Below are positions 39,725 through 48,401 of a stretch of DNA of 64,000 nucleotides, piece by piece (positions within the stretch are counted from its first letter, which is position 1; the number at the start of each line of letters is the position of its first letter). The stretch is from positions 150,842 through 214,841 of the forward strand of contig NZ_LMJJ01000044.1 of assembly GCF_001429285.1 (NCBI RefSeq), in the 5' to 3' direction. The DNA is from Ensifer sp. Root278 (GTDB taxonomy: Bacteria > Pseudomonadota > Alphaproteobacteria > Rhizobiales > Rhizobiaceae). A program made the position numbers and the translations under genes. Under the pieces are notes generated by a model. That model had not been told where the DNA came from. It searched no databases and saw nothing but the letters and a program-made list of their open reading frames with translations.

Positions 39725-40402
39725 ATGCTTGATATCGGCTGGACCGAGCTTGTCGTCATTGCAATCGTTCTCATTGTCGTTGTCGGGCCGAAGGATCTGC
39801 CGCCGATGCTGCGGGCATTCGGGCGCATGACCACGAAATTGCGTGGCATGGCCTCCGAGTTCCGTCAGCAGTTCGATGAAGCGTTGCGCGAAGCGGATCT
39901 GGACGACGTCCGAAAAACGATCAGCGATGCGCAAAGTCTCAACCCGGCCAATGCGCTCAGGGATGCGATGAATCCGCTTCGCCAGATCGGCAACGATATC
40001 AAATCGGACCTGCAGAAGGCTGCGACGCCTGATAAGCCCGCCACGACGGGTACCACCGAGCCCGCGACTGCGGAGCCGGTCATGGCCGCTCCGGTAGCTG
40101 TCGCGGAAGCGAAGCCCGCAGATGCGGTCGCCGCTGCGGCCGTAGGCTCTGCCACTCGTCAGCTCGAGCGCGCCGAGGTTGCCGTCCCGGCTGAAAAGCC
40201 CAAGCGGATGCCAAAGGCGAAGGCCGATCCGGCACCGGTGGCAAAGAAATCTGCAACGCCAAAGGCGGCTGCGCCCAAAACTCCGGCAAAGGCACCCGCA
40301 AAGGCGGTGGCCGAGAAGAAGTCGTCGAAGCCCGCTCCAGCCGAGCCGGCTACCAAGACGTCCAAGCCGCGCGCCAGCACGCGCAAGAAAGGTGAAGCAT
40401 GA
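39725..40402 (+). CDS. tatB: Sec-independent protein translocase TatB
   Basis: A 225-aa TatB, part of the twin-arginine receptor with TatC. The N-terminus MLDIGWTELVVIAIVLIVVV is a membrane helix, followed by GPKDLPPMLRAFGRM and an amphipathic helix. The C-terminal half is a long Ala/Pro/Lys-rich tail, longer than in enterobacteria but usual in rhizobia. Its stop overlaps the tatC start (ATGA). Confidence 0.95.
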   Translation: MLDIGWTELVVIAIVLIVVVGPKDLPPMLRAFGRMTTKLRGMASEFRQQFDEALREADLDDVRKTISDAQSLNPANALRDAMNPLRQIGNDIKSDLQKAATPDKPATTGTTEPATAEPVMAAPVAVAEAKPADAVAAAAVGSATRQLERAEVAVPAEKPKRMPKAKADPAPVAKKSATPKAAAPKTPAKAPAKAVAEKKSSKPAPAEPATKTSKPRASTRKKGEA

Positions 40403-41241
40403 GCGGCGATATCGAGGACCGGCCGCAGCCGCTGATCGAGCATCTGATCGAATTGCGCAGACGCCTGATGTGGGCCGTCGGTGCGTTCTTCATGGCGTTC
40501 CTCGTCTGCTTCTACTTTGCCAAGGGCCTCTTCAACCTTTTGGTGCTGCCGTTCAAATGGGCAGTGGGCTGGGCCGGCCTGAACCATCGCAATGTCGAGC
40601 TGATTTATACGGCCCCGCAGGAATTCTTCTTTACCCAGATCAAGGTGGCGATGTTCGGCGCTATGGTCATCGCCTTTCCCGTGATCGCCGCGCAGATCTA
40701 CAAGTTTGTCGCCCCAGGCCTCTACAAGAACGAACGCGCTGCCTTCCTGCCATTCCTGGTCGCGTCGCCGATACTGTTCCTCATGGGGGGCGCCCTGGTC
40801 TATTTCTTCTTCACGCCCATGGTTATGTGGTTTTTTCTGGCCATGGAGCAGGGCGGCGGCGAAGGGCAGGTGGCAATCCAGCTCCTGCCAAAGGTATCGG
40901 AATACCTGAGTCTGATCATGTCGCTGGTCTTCGCTTTCGGCCTCGTCTTCCAGTTGCCGGTGGTGACGACGTTGCTTGCGCGCGTCGGGCTCGTCACTTC
41001 CCAGGGCCTCAAGGATAAGCGAAAGTACGCGATCGTCATTGCGTTCTTCGTCGCAGCCATCTTGACGCCGCCCGATCCCGTTTCCCAGATCGGCCTTGCA
41101 CTGCCAGCCATCCTTCTCTACGAAATTTCGATCTATACGGCGCGACTCATCGAAAGACAGCGGGCAGCGGACGCGCTCAAGAGCGAAGTTGCCGAGTCGC
41201 AGGAAGGATCTTCCGGAGAGGTCGGCCCCGCCAAGGGCTGA
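40399..41241 (+). CDS. tatC: Sec-independent protein translocase TatC
   Basis: A 280-aa polytopic inner-membrane protein with six predicted membrane helices, the core of the receptor that reads the twin-arginine signal. The N-terminal PLIEHLIELRRRLMWAV and FTQIKVAMFGAMVIAFPV are family signatures, and TPPDPVSQIGLALPAILLYE is near the end. It overlaps tatB by 4 nt and precedes serS by about 46 nt. Confidence 0.97.
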   Translation: MSGDIEDRPQPLIEHLIELRRRLMWAVGAFFMAFLVCFYFAKGLFNLLVLPFKWAVGWAGLNHRNVELIYTAPQEFFFTQIKVAMFGAMVIAFPVIAAQIYKFVAPGLYKNERAAFLPFLVASPILFLMGGALVYFFFTPMVMWFFLAMEQGGGEGQVAIQLLPKVSEYLSLIMSLVFAFGLVFQLPVVTTLLARVGLVTSQGLKDKRKYAIVIAFFVAAILTPPDPVSQIGLALPAILLYEISIYTARLIERQRAADALKSEVAESQEGSSGEVGPAKG

Positions 41242-41287
41242 GCATTCGAGATTTCGCGCCGTGAGTTGACCAACGCGTGGAACGACA

Positions 41288-42571
41288 ATGCTTGATATTA
41301 AATGGATCCGTGAAAATGCCGAGATGCTGGACGCCGCCCTGGCGAAGCGGGGCGCGGAGCCTTTGTCGGCGTCGCTGATCGCCCTCGACGAACGCCGCCG
41401 CACGATCCTTCAGTCGCTGCAGCACATGCAGTCGCGCCGCAACGCTGCGTCCAAGGACATCGGCGCCGCTATGGCGCAGAAGAACGCCGAGCTTGCCGAA
41501 AAACTGAAGGCCGAGGTGGCCGAACTCAAGAACGCCATGCCGGCGCTTGAGGAAGACAGCCGCAAGGTGGAAACAGAGCTCAACGACGCGCTCTCCCGCA
41601 TTCCGAACATCCCGCTCGAGGACGTTCCGGTCGGCGAAGATGAGACCGGCAACGTCGTCAAGCGCGTGGTCGGCAACAAGCCCACCTGGAATCACCAGCC
41701 GCGCGAGCATTTCGAGATCGGCGAGGCGCTCGGCCTCATGGATTTCGAAGGGGCTGCCCGCATTTCCGGCTCGCGCTTCACGATCCTGAAAGGCCAGCTG
41801 GCCCGGTTCGAGCGTGCGCTCGGCCAGTTCATGCTCGACCTGCACACCCAGGAACACGGCTACACCGAAGTGCAGCCGCCGCTCCTCGTGCGCGACGATG
41901 CGATGTACGGTACGGGACAGCTGCCGAAATTTGCCGAAGACCTGTTCCGCACGACGGACGGTCGCTGGCTGATCCCGACTGCAGAAGTGCCGCTCACCAA
42001 CATCGTTCGCGAGCAGATCCTCGAAGGCGAAAAGCTGCCGCTGCGCTTCACCGCGCTGACGCCGTCCTTCCGCTCGGAGGCGGGTTCGGCCGGTCGCGAC
42101 ACCCGCGGCATGCTGCGCCAGCACCAGTTCAACAAGGTCGAATTGGTTTCGATCACCGATGCCGAAACTTCGGTGGATGAGCACGAGCGCATGACGGCGT
42201 GTGCGGAAGAGGTGCTGAAGCGCTTGGGTCTGCACTACCGTGTGATGACGCTCTGCACCGGCGACATGGGCTTCGGTGCACGCAAGACCTATGATCTGGA
42301 GGTCTGGCTGCCGGGACAGGATACCTACCGCGAGATTTCGTCCTGCTCGGTCTGCGGCGATTTCCAGGCCCGCCGGATGAATGCCCGCTACCGCACCAAG
42401 GAAGACAAGGGCACGCGCTTCGTTCATTCGTTGAACGGATCCGGTGTCGCCGTCGGGCGCGCGCTGATCGCCGTCATCGAAAACTATCTGAACGAAGACG
42501 GTTCGGTATCGGTGCCGGATGTGCTGGTGCCCTATATGGGCGGCCAGACGCGCATCGAGAAGGCCGTCTGA
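41288..42571 (+). CDS. serS: Serine--tRNA ligase
   Basis: A 427-aa class II synthetase charging tRNA-Ser and tRNA-Sec. The N-terminal coiled-coil arm runs from about residue 25 to 105. Class II motif 2 ([20 protein letters not shown], 20 residues from L) and motif 3 near the C-terminus ([19 protein letters not shown]) are intact. Its place between tatC and surE is conserved in rhizobia. Confidence 0.97.
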   Translation: MLDIKWIRENAEMLDAALAKRGAEPLSASLIALDERRRTILQSLQHMQSRRNAASKDIGAAMAQKNAELAEKLKAEVAELKNAMPALEEDSRKVETELNDALSRIPNIPLEDVPVGEDETGNVVKRVVGNKPTWNHQPREHFEIGEALGLMDFEGAARISGSRFTILKGQLARFERALGQFMLDLHTQEHGYTEVQPPLLVRDDAMYGTGQLPKFAEDLFRTTDGRWLIPTAEVPLTNIVREQILEGEKLPLRFTALTPSFRSEAGSAGRDTRGMLRQHQFNKVELVSITDAETSVDEHERMTACAEEVLKRLGLHYRVMTLCTGDMGFGARKTYDLEVWLPGQDTYREISSCSVCGDFQARRMNARYRTKEDKGTRFVHSLNGSGVAVGRALIAVIENYLNEDGSVSVPDVLVPYMGGQTRIEKAV

Positions 42572-42598
42572 GCGGACGTCAAGGGAAGGACGGCAACC

Positions 42599-43366
42599 AT
42601 GCGGATCCTGCTGACAAACGATGACGGCATTCATGCTGAAGGTCTCGCTGTGCTCGAAAGGGTCGCCAGGACGATCTCGGACGATGTCTGGGTCGTGGCA
42701 CCCGAAGCGGACCAGAGCGGTTTGGCGCATTCGCTGACCCTGTCGGAGCCGCTGCGGCTCCGGCAGATCGCCGAGAAGCGCTTTGCCCTCCGGGGCACGC
42801 CGACGGATTGCGTCATCATGGCGGTTCGCAAGGTGCTGGATCGCAAGCCTGATCTCGTGCTCTCCGGCGTCAACATCGGTGCCAACATGGCCGATGACGT
42901 GACCTATTCCGGCACGGTTGCGGGCGCTATCGAGGGCACGTTGCAGGGTATTCGCGCGATCGCGCTCAGCCAGGCCTATCACCACGCCGTCGGCAAGGCT
43001 GTGCCTTGGGATGTGGTGGAGACACACGCGCCGGGCCTGATCCGCAAAATGATGGCCGTGGACCTGCCCGATGGCACGTTCCTCAACGTCAATTTCCCGA
43101 ACTGCTCGGCTGACACCGTTGCCGGGATCGAGGTAACGTCGCAAGGCAAGCTCGACTTTGGCCTGTCGATCGATGAGCGGACGGACGGCCGTGGTTTTCC
43201 CTACTTCTGGCTGCGCTTCGGCGAGCGGTTCGGCGATTTTCGCGCCGGAACCGACATTCACGCTCTGCGCGAGAATCACATCTCGGTGACGCCGCTCAAG
43301 CTCGACCTGACGGACTATAGCGTCCAGGACCGTCTGATGCGGGCTTTGAACGAAGGGGCTCATTGA
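42599..43366 (+). CDS. surE: 5'-nucleotidase SurE
   Basis: A 255-aa survival protein of the SurE family, a metal-dependent nucleoside 5'-monophosphatase linked to stationary-phase survival. The N-terminus [16 protein letters not shown] carries the metal-binding Asp residues 8 and 9. [20 protein letters not shown] holds the Asn and Ser of the active site. A GGGAAGG site lies upstream. The following pcm gene begins at the very next base after the stop. Confidence 0.96.
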   Translation: MRILLTNDDGIHAEGLAVLERVARTISDDVWVVAPEADQSGLAHSLTLSEPLRLRQIAEKRFALRGTPTDCVIMAVRKVLDRKPDLVLSGVNIGANMADDVTYSGTVAGAIEGTLQGIRAIALSQAYHHAVGKAVPWDVVETHAPGLIRKMMAVDLPDGTFLNVNFPNCSADTVAGIEVTSQGKLDFGLSIDERTDGRGFPYFWLRFGERFGDFRAGTDIHALRENHISVTPLKLDLTDYSVQDRLMRALNEGAH

Positions 43367-44020
43367 TTGAGCGTGCGCGTTTCGGAACAGGAAGGCTTTG
43401 CCAAGATGGTGCTGCGGCTGCGCGCCGCCGGCATCATCAATCATGACCTTCTCAAGGCGGTCGAGCAGACCTCGCGCGGCCAGTTCGCGCCGCCGCAATA
43501 TCAGGCCGAGGCTTACTCGCAGCGCACGATTCCGCTCGAGTGCGGCTCGTTCATGGAAGGCTATGATTTCGCGGTGCGGTTGCTGCATTGTCTGAACCTG
43601 AAGACAGGACAGCGCATCCTCGAGGTCGGTACCGGCAGCGGCTTTACCGCGGCTGTGATGGGGCGGGTGGCTGAACGCGTCCTGACGATCGACCGCTATC
43701 AGACACTCGTCGGTACGGCGCAGAAAAACCTTGAGAAATCAGGCGTTCGCAACGTCATCGTTCGCCATGCGGATGGCAGCGCCGGGGTGCCGGGCGAGGG
43801 CACGTTCGACCGCATCCTGATCACCGCTGCCTTCAATAGCCTGCCGCGCATGTTTTCCGATCATCTCGTCTCAGGCGGAACCTTGGTGGTGCCGATCATG
43901 ATGAGTGAGACTCATTGCCGGGTCGTTCGGGTCAACCGAACGGGAAGCCGCTTCGATCGCGAGGATCTGTTCGATGCGCCCTACCTTCCGATCGTGCCGC
44001 AGCTCGCGTCGTTCCTGTGA
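43367..44020 (+). CDS. pcm: Protein-L-isoaspartate O-methyltransferase
   Basis: A 217-aa PCMT that methylates isoaspartyl residues to allow repair. The substrate-proximal SQRTIPLECGSFM region and the SAM motif ILEVGTGSGFTAAVM are present. The surE-pcm pair is a classical partnership in proteobacteria. The start is TTG at 43367, an uncommon codon, but CGAAGGGG is about 8 nt upstream and the spacing is good. GTG codons at 43373 and 43379 are alternatives. It differs from the tolC-linked paralogue at 16879. Confidence 0.94.
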   Translation: MSVRVSEQEGFAKMVLRLRAAGIINHDLLKAVEQTSRGQFAPPQYQAEAYSQRTIPLECGSFMEGYDFAVRLLHCLNLKTGQRILEVGTGSGFTAAVMGRVAERVLTIDRYQTLVGTAQKNLEKSGVRNVIVRHADGSAGVPGEGTFDRILITAAFNSLPRMFSDHLVSGGTLVVPIMMSETHCRVVRVNRTGSRFDREDLFDAPYLPIVPQLASFL

Positions 44021-44201
44021 TACGGCCGCTGCCGAACATCTCCGCCGGCACTTTGGTGCGTTAAGGAATTCTTAACCGCGTCCAGCCTCGCGCAAGCTTC
44101 GCGCCATACCCCTCCACTGCACGATAGGTTCCGCCCGCGAGTCGTCGCTCTTGCACGACTGGGATGTTGCTGCCGGATCGTGAGATTGACGGAGACGGCA
44201 A

Positions 44202-44846
44202 ATGCAGATCGCGAACAGGCTGACGGCCGCAGCATCGGGCGACGGGCTGAATAATCTTGCAGGGCGCAACGCCGGCCAGGCGAATTCCGCCGGCAAGGAC
44301 GAACAGTCCGCACAGGCGCTCGCGGCGAGTCTCTTCGACCCCACTCCGCGCATCTCGCTTTCCGCCGATGCTCTGCTCTATCTCAGCCAGACGAAGAAGG
44401 CATCGGACGGACAGCCGGCGCTCAGCCGCGACGAGTGGAACAACCGCCTGTCTCCGCAGCTGGCGTTGCGCGAATACCAGGCCTTCGGCAAATTTCTCGA
44501 TGCCGGGGATCATGAGGGCTACTACAAGAACTTCATCGACTACTACGACAGCCTTCGTCCCGAAGATCAGGACAGCCTGCGCTATTTTGGGACGCGTGAG
44601 GCCGCCGTGGCCGGTCTGCGGTCGCTTGAATATGAACGGGCGAGCGGTGCGGACGGCGACACCACGTTCCAGACGCTGGTGAGTGTCCTGCTTGAAGAAG
44701 ACAAGACCGCTCAGTCCGAAACCCCGGTCCGTCCCGAGGGGCGTCCGATTTTCGCCTGGGATCTGACAAGCATCAGCTATGAAGATGAACCAACGGAGCG
44801 GCGTTCCGTTTCGGAAATCGAGCGTCTCTATTCCGAACTGAGCTAG
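44202..44846 (+). CDS. Conserved hypothetical protein
   Basis: A 214-aa protein I do not recognise. It has no signal peptide or membrane helix. The N-terminal 50 residues are rich in Ala, Gly and Asn. The middle has a helical, Tyr-rich stretch (YYKNFIDYYDSLRPEDQDS). ATG 44202 is preceded by GGAGACGG at a good distance. It lies between pcm and the LysM/LytM lipoprotein gene, but it has an intergenic gap on both sides. Coding is supported by the ribosome site and codon use. Function is unknown. Confidence 0.75.
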   Translation: MQIANRLTAAASGDGLNNLAGRNAGQANSAGKDEQSAQALAASLFDPTPRISLSADALLYLSQTKKASDGQPALSRDEWNNRLSPQLALREYQAFGKFLDAGDHEGYYKNFIDYYDSLRPEDQDSLRYFGTREAAVAGLRSLEYERASGADGDTTFQTLVSVLLEEDKTAQSETPVRPEGRPIFAWDLTSISYEDEPTERRSVSEIERLYSELS

Positions 44847-44989
44847 GTTCTCGCGATTGCCGCACGCGGGGCTTCTGCGCCCGCGAAGCGTGGCGGGACG
44901 CTCGCGGCGTGCGGCCAGGCCGATCGGCATTCTCAGATGGCCGGCCGGGCCTATGGTTAGCGTTTCGTCAAATTAGTCCTTTGGTGGTG

Positions 44990-45018
44990 CTGACCTTAAC
45001 CGGGCGGTAACTCTAATA
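44990..45018 (+). promoter_or_regulatory. Candidate sigma-70 promoter of the LysM/LytM lipoprotein
   Basis: CTGACC at 44990-44995, 17 nt, then CTAATA at 45013-45018, about 48 nt before the start codon. Confidence 0.45.
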
Positions 45019-45065
45019 CGCTTTAATCATCCCACATCGAGTTGCGTTCGGAGTGGGTAAGCGTC

Positions 45066-46619
45066 ATGCGTCAGTTTGTATCTCCCGGGGTTGGAAAGTC
45101 CACGATCCGCCTTTGCGTGGCGGTCCTGCTAGCAGGCGCCGCAACGGGCTGCAGTTCGGATGTCAGCCGATTTGATGGCCTGTTCTCCCGGTCGGACAAC
45201 ATCACCACAAATTCAATTCCGCGCGATGCGACGCCGGTTCCGCGTGGCGACGTGGCAGTCGGCCAGATGGCGGCAGCTTCTCCGGCGGATAACGGTGCTC
45301 TCGGCCAACCCTATCCGACTGCAAGCGCGCAGGGTGGCTATGATCCAGTGAATACCGCTTCCACTCCGGTGTCGGCTGCCCGTGGTGCGTCAACGCCGAT
45401 CTCCGTCCAGCGCACGACCCTGACCGATCCGAGCGCGACGACGCGTCAGCGTCCAGAAGCGCAGCCGTTCCCCGCTGCTCGTCAGCAGGCGGCAATCGCG
45501 ACGCAGCAGACGCTCCCGGCGGCCGTCAACGAAACCGCAAGCAAGAGCGGCTGGACGACGCAGAATGCGCCGACGATCATGGTTCGGCCCGGCGACAACG
45601 TCGCAGTTCTCTCCAAGCGCTTCGGCGTTCCCGAGAAGGAAATTCTGAAGGCCAACGGTCTGCAATCGGCTGCTCAGGTCGAAACCGGCCAGCGCCTGGT
45701 CATCCCGACCTTTGGTTCCGTCGGTAGCCCTGCGAAGGGGGCTGCGACCAACTCGATCGCTGGTCTCGATGGTAGCAAGCGCCAGCCTTCGCCCTTGCCC
45801 AACGATCAGCGCGACGTTGCAATCCTGCCGGGCTCCGCCCAGTCTCGCGACAAGAACGCTGGCAAGACGGATGTCGTTGCCGGCAAGCCGGCGACGAACG
45901 GCGAAGGCAGTGGCGGTGGCACCTACACCGTGAAGCCCGGCGACTCGCTCAATCGCATTGCCAAGACGACGGGCGTGTCTGTCGCAGCCCTCAAGCAGGC
46001 GAACGGTCTGAGCGCAGAATCGATCCGCGTCGGCCAGACGCTGCAGCTGCCGGGTGCGGCGGGTGCCGCGCCGGACCAGGTCAAAACCGCATCGGTTCCG
46101 AGCAAGAAGGCTGAGCAGCCGCAGGTTGCCTCACTCGAAAAAGGTAAACCGGCAGAATACCAGCCGCCGGCCGCCAAGCAGAGCGTTACGGACGTTGCTG
46201 CGCTCAAGGCGGATGTCGATGAGGACTCGCCGAAGTCGACTGGGATCAGCAAGTATCGCTGGCCTGTTCGCGGCGCAGTGGTTGCCGGCTACGGCGCCAA
46301 CGTCGACGGCAACCGCAACGACGGCATCAACATCTCGGTGCCTGAGGGCACGCCGATCAAGGCGGCCGAGAACGGCGTCGTCATCTACTCGGGCAGCAGC
46401 CTGAAGGAACTCGGCAACGCTGTCCTGGTTCGCCATGACGATGGCACGGTCACGGTCTACGGCAACGCTTCCGAACTCAAGGTTCAGCGTGGCCAGAAGG
46501 TACAGCGCGGCCAGACGCTCGCGGCTTCCGGCATGACGGGTCGCGCCAGCCAGCCGCAGGTGCACTTCGAGGTGCGCAAGAATGCGACCGCGGTGAACCC
46601 TTCGACTTTCCTCGAATAG
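45066..46619 (+). CDS. nlpD: LysM/LytM lipoprotein, NlpD/DipM-like amidase activator
   Basis: A 517-aa envelope protein. A lipoprotein signal peptide ends LLAGAATGC with the lipidated Cys at residue 29. Two LysM domains follow (TIMVRPGDNVAVLSKRFG and TYTVKPGDSLNRIAKTTG), then a C-terminal LytM/M23 domain (about 400-517). In the M23 domain the usual zinc ligands are missing: NRNDGINISV stands where HxxxD is expected, and QVHFEVR keeps only one His. Degenerate LytM domains activate amidases at the septum, as in NlpD, EnvC or DipM. It probably helps cell separation. ATG 45066 follows GGAG by 11 nt. Confidence 0.85.
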   Translation: MRQFVSPGVGKSTIRLCVAVLLAGAATGCSSDVSRFDGLFSRSDNITTNSIPRDATPVPRGDVAVGQMAAASPADNGALGQPYPTASAQGGYDPVNTASTPVSAARGASTPISVQRTTLTDPSATTRQRPEAQPFPAARQQAAIATQQTLPAAVNETASKSGWTTQNAPTIMVRPGDNVAVLSKRFGVPEKEILKANGLQSAAQVETGQRLVIPTFGSVGSPAKGAATNSIAGLDGSKRQPSPLPNDQRDVAILPGSAQSRDKNAGKTDVVAGKPATNGEGSGGGTYTVKPGDSLNRIAKTTGVSVAALKQANGLSAESIRVGQTLQLPGAAGAAPDQVKTASVPSKKAEQPQVASLEKGKPAEYQPPAAKQSVTDVAALKADVDEDSPKSTGISKYRWPVRGAVVAGYGANVDGNRNDGINISVPEGTPIKAAENGVVIYSGSSLKELGNAVLVRHDDGTVTVYGNASELKVQRGQKVQRGQTLAASGMTGRASQPQVHFEVRKNATAVNPSTFLE

Positions 46620-46646
46620 TCCGGTCTCCGGGTCTGACTGGATCTA

Positions 46647-46694
46647 CTGCATGTCTCCTTAAATCGAGCTCGATTTAAAGACAAAGACATGCAG
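46647..46694. repeat. Nested inverted repeat downstream of nlpD
   Basis: An outer pair CTGCATGTCT (46647-46656) and AGACATGCAG (46685-46694) flanks a perfect 20-bp palindrome TTAAATCGAGCTCGATTTAA at 46659-46678. The 48-nt unit can form a cruciform or RNA hairpin. Its sequence is not part of any gene. Confidence 0.8.
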
Positions 46695-46706
46695 AAAATC
46701 AAAGTG

Positions 46707-46750
46707 CTACAGCGACCTTTGCGCGTCTGATAAGACGCGCGGCGCTGTAG
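46707..46750. repeat. Intergenic hairpin element, RIME-like
   Basis: An outer stem CTACAGCG (46707-46714) and CGCTGTAG (46743-46750) encloses an inner stem GCGCGTCT (46721-46728) and AGACGCGC (46733-46740) with a GATA loop. Sequences of this type recur in rhizobial intergenic regions as palindromic repeats. I recall the pattern but cannot name the exact family from sequence alone. Confidence 0.65.
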
Positions 46751-46766
46751 GAAGCGTAAGAATCAG

Positions 46767-46803
46767 ATACCGCCCGCCGGATTTCGGCGGGCGGTATTTT
46801 TTT
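46767..46803 (+). terminator. Strong Rho-independent terminator, plus strand
   Basis: A perfect 13-bp stem (ATACCGCCCGCCG at 46767-46779 and CGGCGGGCGGTAT at 46785-46797) is followed by TTTTTTT. It is oriented to stop plus-strand transcripts such as nlpD or a small RNA made in this gap. Confidence 0.92.
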
Positions 46804-46840
46804 GTCCATGGTCGAGCAGATTTGGCCAGCGATCCGATCG

Positions 46841-47716
46841 CTAGGCCCATGCGTCCAGTCGATGGCGCATGCGTCCGGCAAGATCCTGAATGAATTGCCA
46901 GGCGACGCGGCCGGACCTTGCGCCGCGGGTCGTCGCCCATTCGAGCGCTTCCGCATGCAGGGTCTCGGCCTCGACCGCAAAGCCGTAATGCTTTGCATAG
47001 CCATCGACCATGGCAAGGTAGTCTTCCTGGCTACATTTGTGGAAGCCAAGCCACAGCCCGAAGCGGTCGGACAGCGACACCTTTTCCTCGACCGCTTCGG
47101 AAGGATTGATGGCGGTCGACTGCTCGTTTTCCATCATGTGGCGCGGCAGCAGATGGCGCCGGTTCGATGTCGCGTAGAGCAGCACGTTCGACGGCCGACC
47201 TTCGACGCCACCGTCGAGTACGGCCTTCAGCGATTTGTAGGACGTGTCGTCATGATCAAACGACAGGTCGTCGCAGAAGACGATCACGGGCACCGGTGCG
47301 GTCTTGAGGATGTCCATCAGGGCGGGCAGGGTGGCGATGTCCTCCCGATGCACCTCGACGAGCTTGACCGCGACGCCGGTATCGCGAGCGACCTGCGCAT
47401 GCACGGATTTCACCAGCGAAGACTTGCCCATGCCACGGGCGCCCCACAGGAGAACGTTGTTGGCAGGAAAACCTTCGGCGAAGCGCAGCGTGTTGTCGAG
47501 CAGGATGTCACGGACGTGATCCACTCCTGATATCAGCGACAACTCGATACGGTTGGGCTTGGCAACCGGTTGCAGGTGATGTGTGGCTGGAGCCCAGACG
47601 AAGCATTCGGCGCCGTCCCAGTCATTGCTTGCTGCGGCTGGACCGGCCATGCGCTCGATCGCCGCGGAAAGCTTCTGCATTTCCCTGATGAGAACGTCGA
47701 TCTTTGCTTCCGGCAT
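46841..47716 (-). CDS. DUF815-family AAA ATPase
   Basis: A 291-aa cytosolic P-loop ATPase. Walker A is GARGMGKSS, Walker B is VIVFCDDLSFD, and YATSNRRHLLPRHMMEN is typical of the DUF815 family. The C-terminal part holds EEKVSLSDRFGLWLGF. Family members are widespread but their biochemical role is unclear. The ATG at 47716 has GGAG about 8 nt upstream; an earlier Met is ten codons away. It is divergent from yajC. Confidence 0.85.
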   Translation of the reverse strand: MPEAKIDVLIREMQKLSAAIERMAGPAAASNDWDGAECFVWAPATHHLQPVAKPNRIELSLISGVDHVRDILLDNTLRFAEGFPANNVLLWGARGMGKSSLVKSVHAQVARDTGVAVKLVEVHREDIATLPALMDILKTAPVPVIVFCDDLSFDHDDTSYKSLKAVLDGGVEGRPSNVLLYATSNRRHLLPRHMMENEQSTAINPSEAVEEKVSLSDRFGLWLGFHKCSQEDYLAMVDGYAKHYGFAVEAETLHAEALEWATTRGARSGRVAWQFIQDLAGRMRHRLDAWA

Positions 47717-48018
47717 ATGTCTATCTCCAACAACTGAATCAATCATTTGGTCGCGCTACAATGAAAACGGGGCGCCAGGAACGGCACGCGATTGCCCCGC
47801 AATTGCGACGCTACCGTTAACAGACACCCGGTAGCACGCAGGTTTGCGCTGGAAAAGGCCGCAGAGCCCCGTGCGGGGGGTTCTCCTCTTGTCCAAATTG
47901 TGTCAGAGGCACAGGAACGGGTAAGGGTGCCGCCGCTTTGCAGAGCGGCCGCGCGCCCCTATATTCCGGCCGATTTGGTGCGGAGGAACCGCCGATATTT
48001 GAACTCAAGGAGTGATCG
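47717..48018. other. Divergent intergenic region between the AAA ATPase and yajC
   Basis: About 300 nt holding the control regions of both genes. The yajC promoter candidate is at 47937-47965. No further gene is visible. Confidence 0.5.
47937..47965 (+). promoter_or_regulatory. Candidate sigma-70 promoter of yajC-secDF
   Basis: TTTGCA at 47937-47942, 17 nt, then TATATT at 47960-47965 (CCTATATTCC context), about 54 nt before yajC. CTATAT is the usual rhizobial -10. Confidence 0.6.
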
Positions 48019-48354
48019 ATGTTCATTACCGAAGCTTTTGCGCAGACAGCCGGTGCCCCTTCCACCGGCGGCGCGGACATTCTCATGTCCATCCTGCCGT
48101 TCCTGCTGATCTTTGTTGTCATGTATTTCCTGATCATCCGTCCGCAGCGCGCCCAGATGAAGCGCCGCGAGGAGCTGTTGAAGAACATCCGTCGCGGTGA
48201 TCAGGTGGTGACCGGCGGCGGCATCGTCGGCAAGGTTACGAAGGTCGTCGATGACAACGAACTCGAAGTCGAAATTGCCGAAGGCGTGAAGATCCGCGTC
48301 GTTCGCAGTGGCGTATCTGAAGTTCGCGTCAAAGGCGAACCTGTGAAAGAATAA
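48019..48354 (+). CDS. yajC: Preprotein translocase subunit YajC
   Basis: A 111-aa small inner-membrane protein, accessory to SecDF at the Sec translocon. A single membrane helix (ILPFLLIFVVMYFLIIRPQ) is followed by RAQMKRREELLKNIRRGD and TGGGIVGKV, the family signature. AAGGAG precedes the ATG. It is the first gene of yajC-secDF. Confidence 0.96.
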   Translation: MFITEAFAQTAGAPSTGGADILMSILPFLLIFVVMYFLIIRPQRAQMKRREELLKNIRRGDQVVTGGGIVGKVTKVVDDNELEVEIAEGVKIRVVRSGVSEVRVKGEPVKE

Positions 48355-48401
48355 GGGACGCGGACAGCCACCATCCGACGAGCAACTGGAGCGTTTGAGG
48401 C

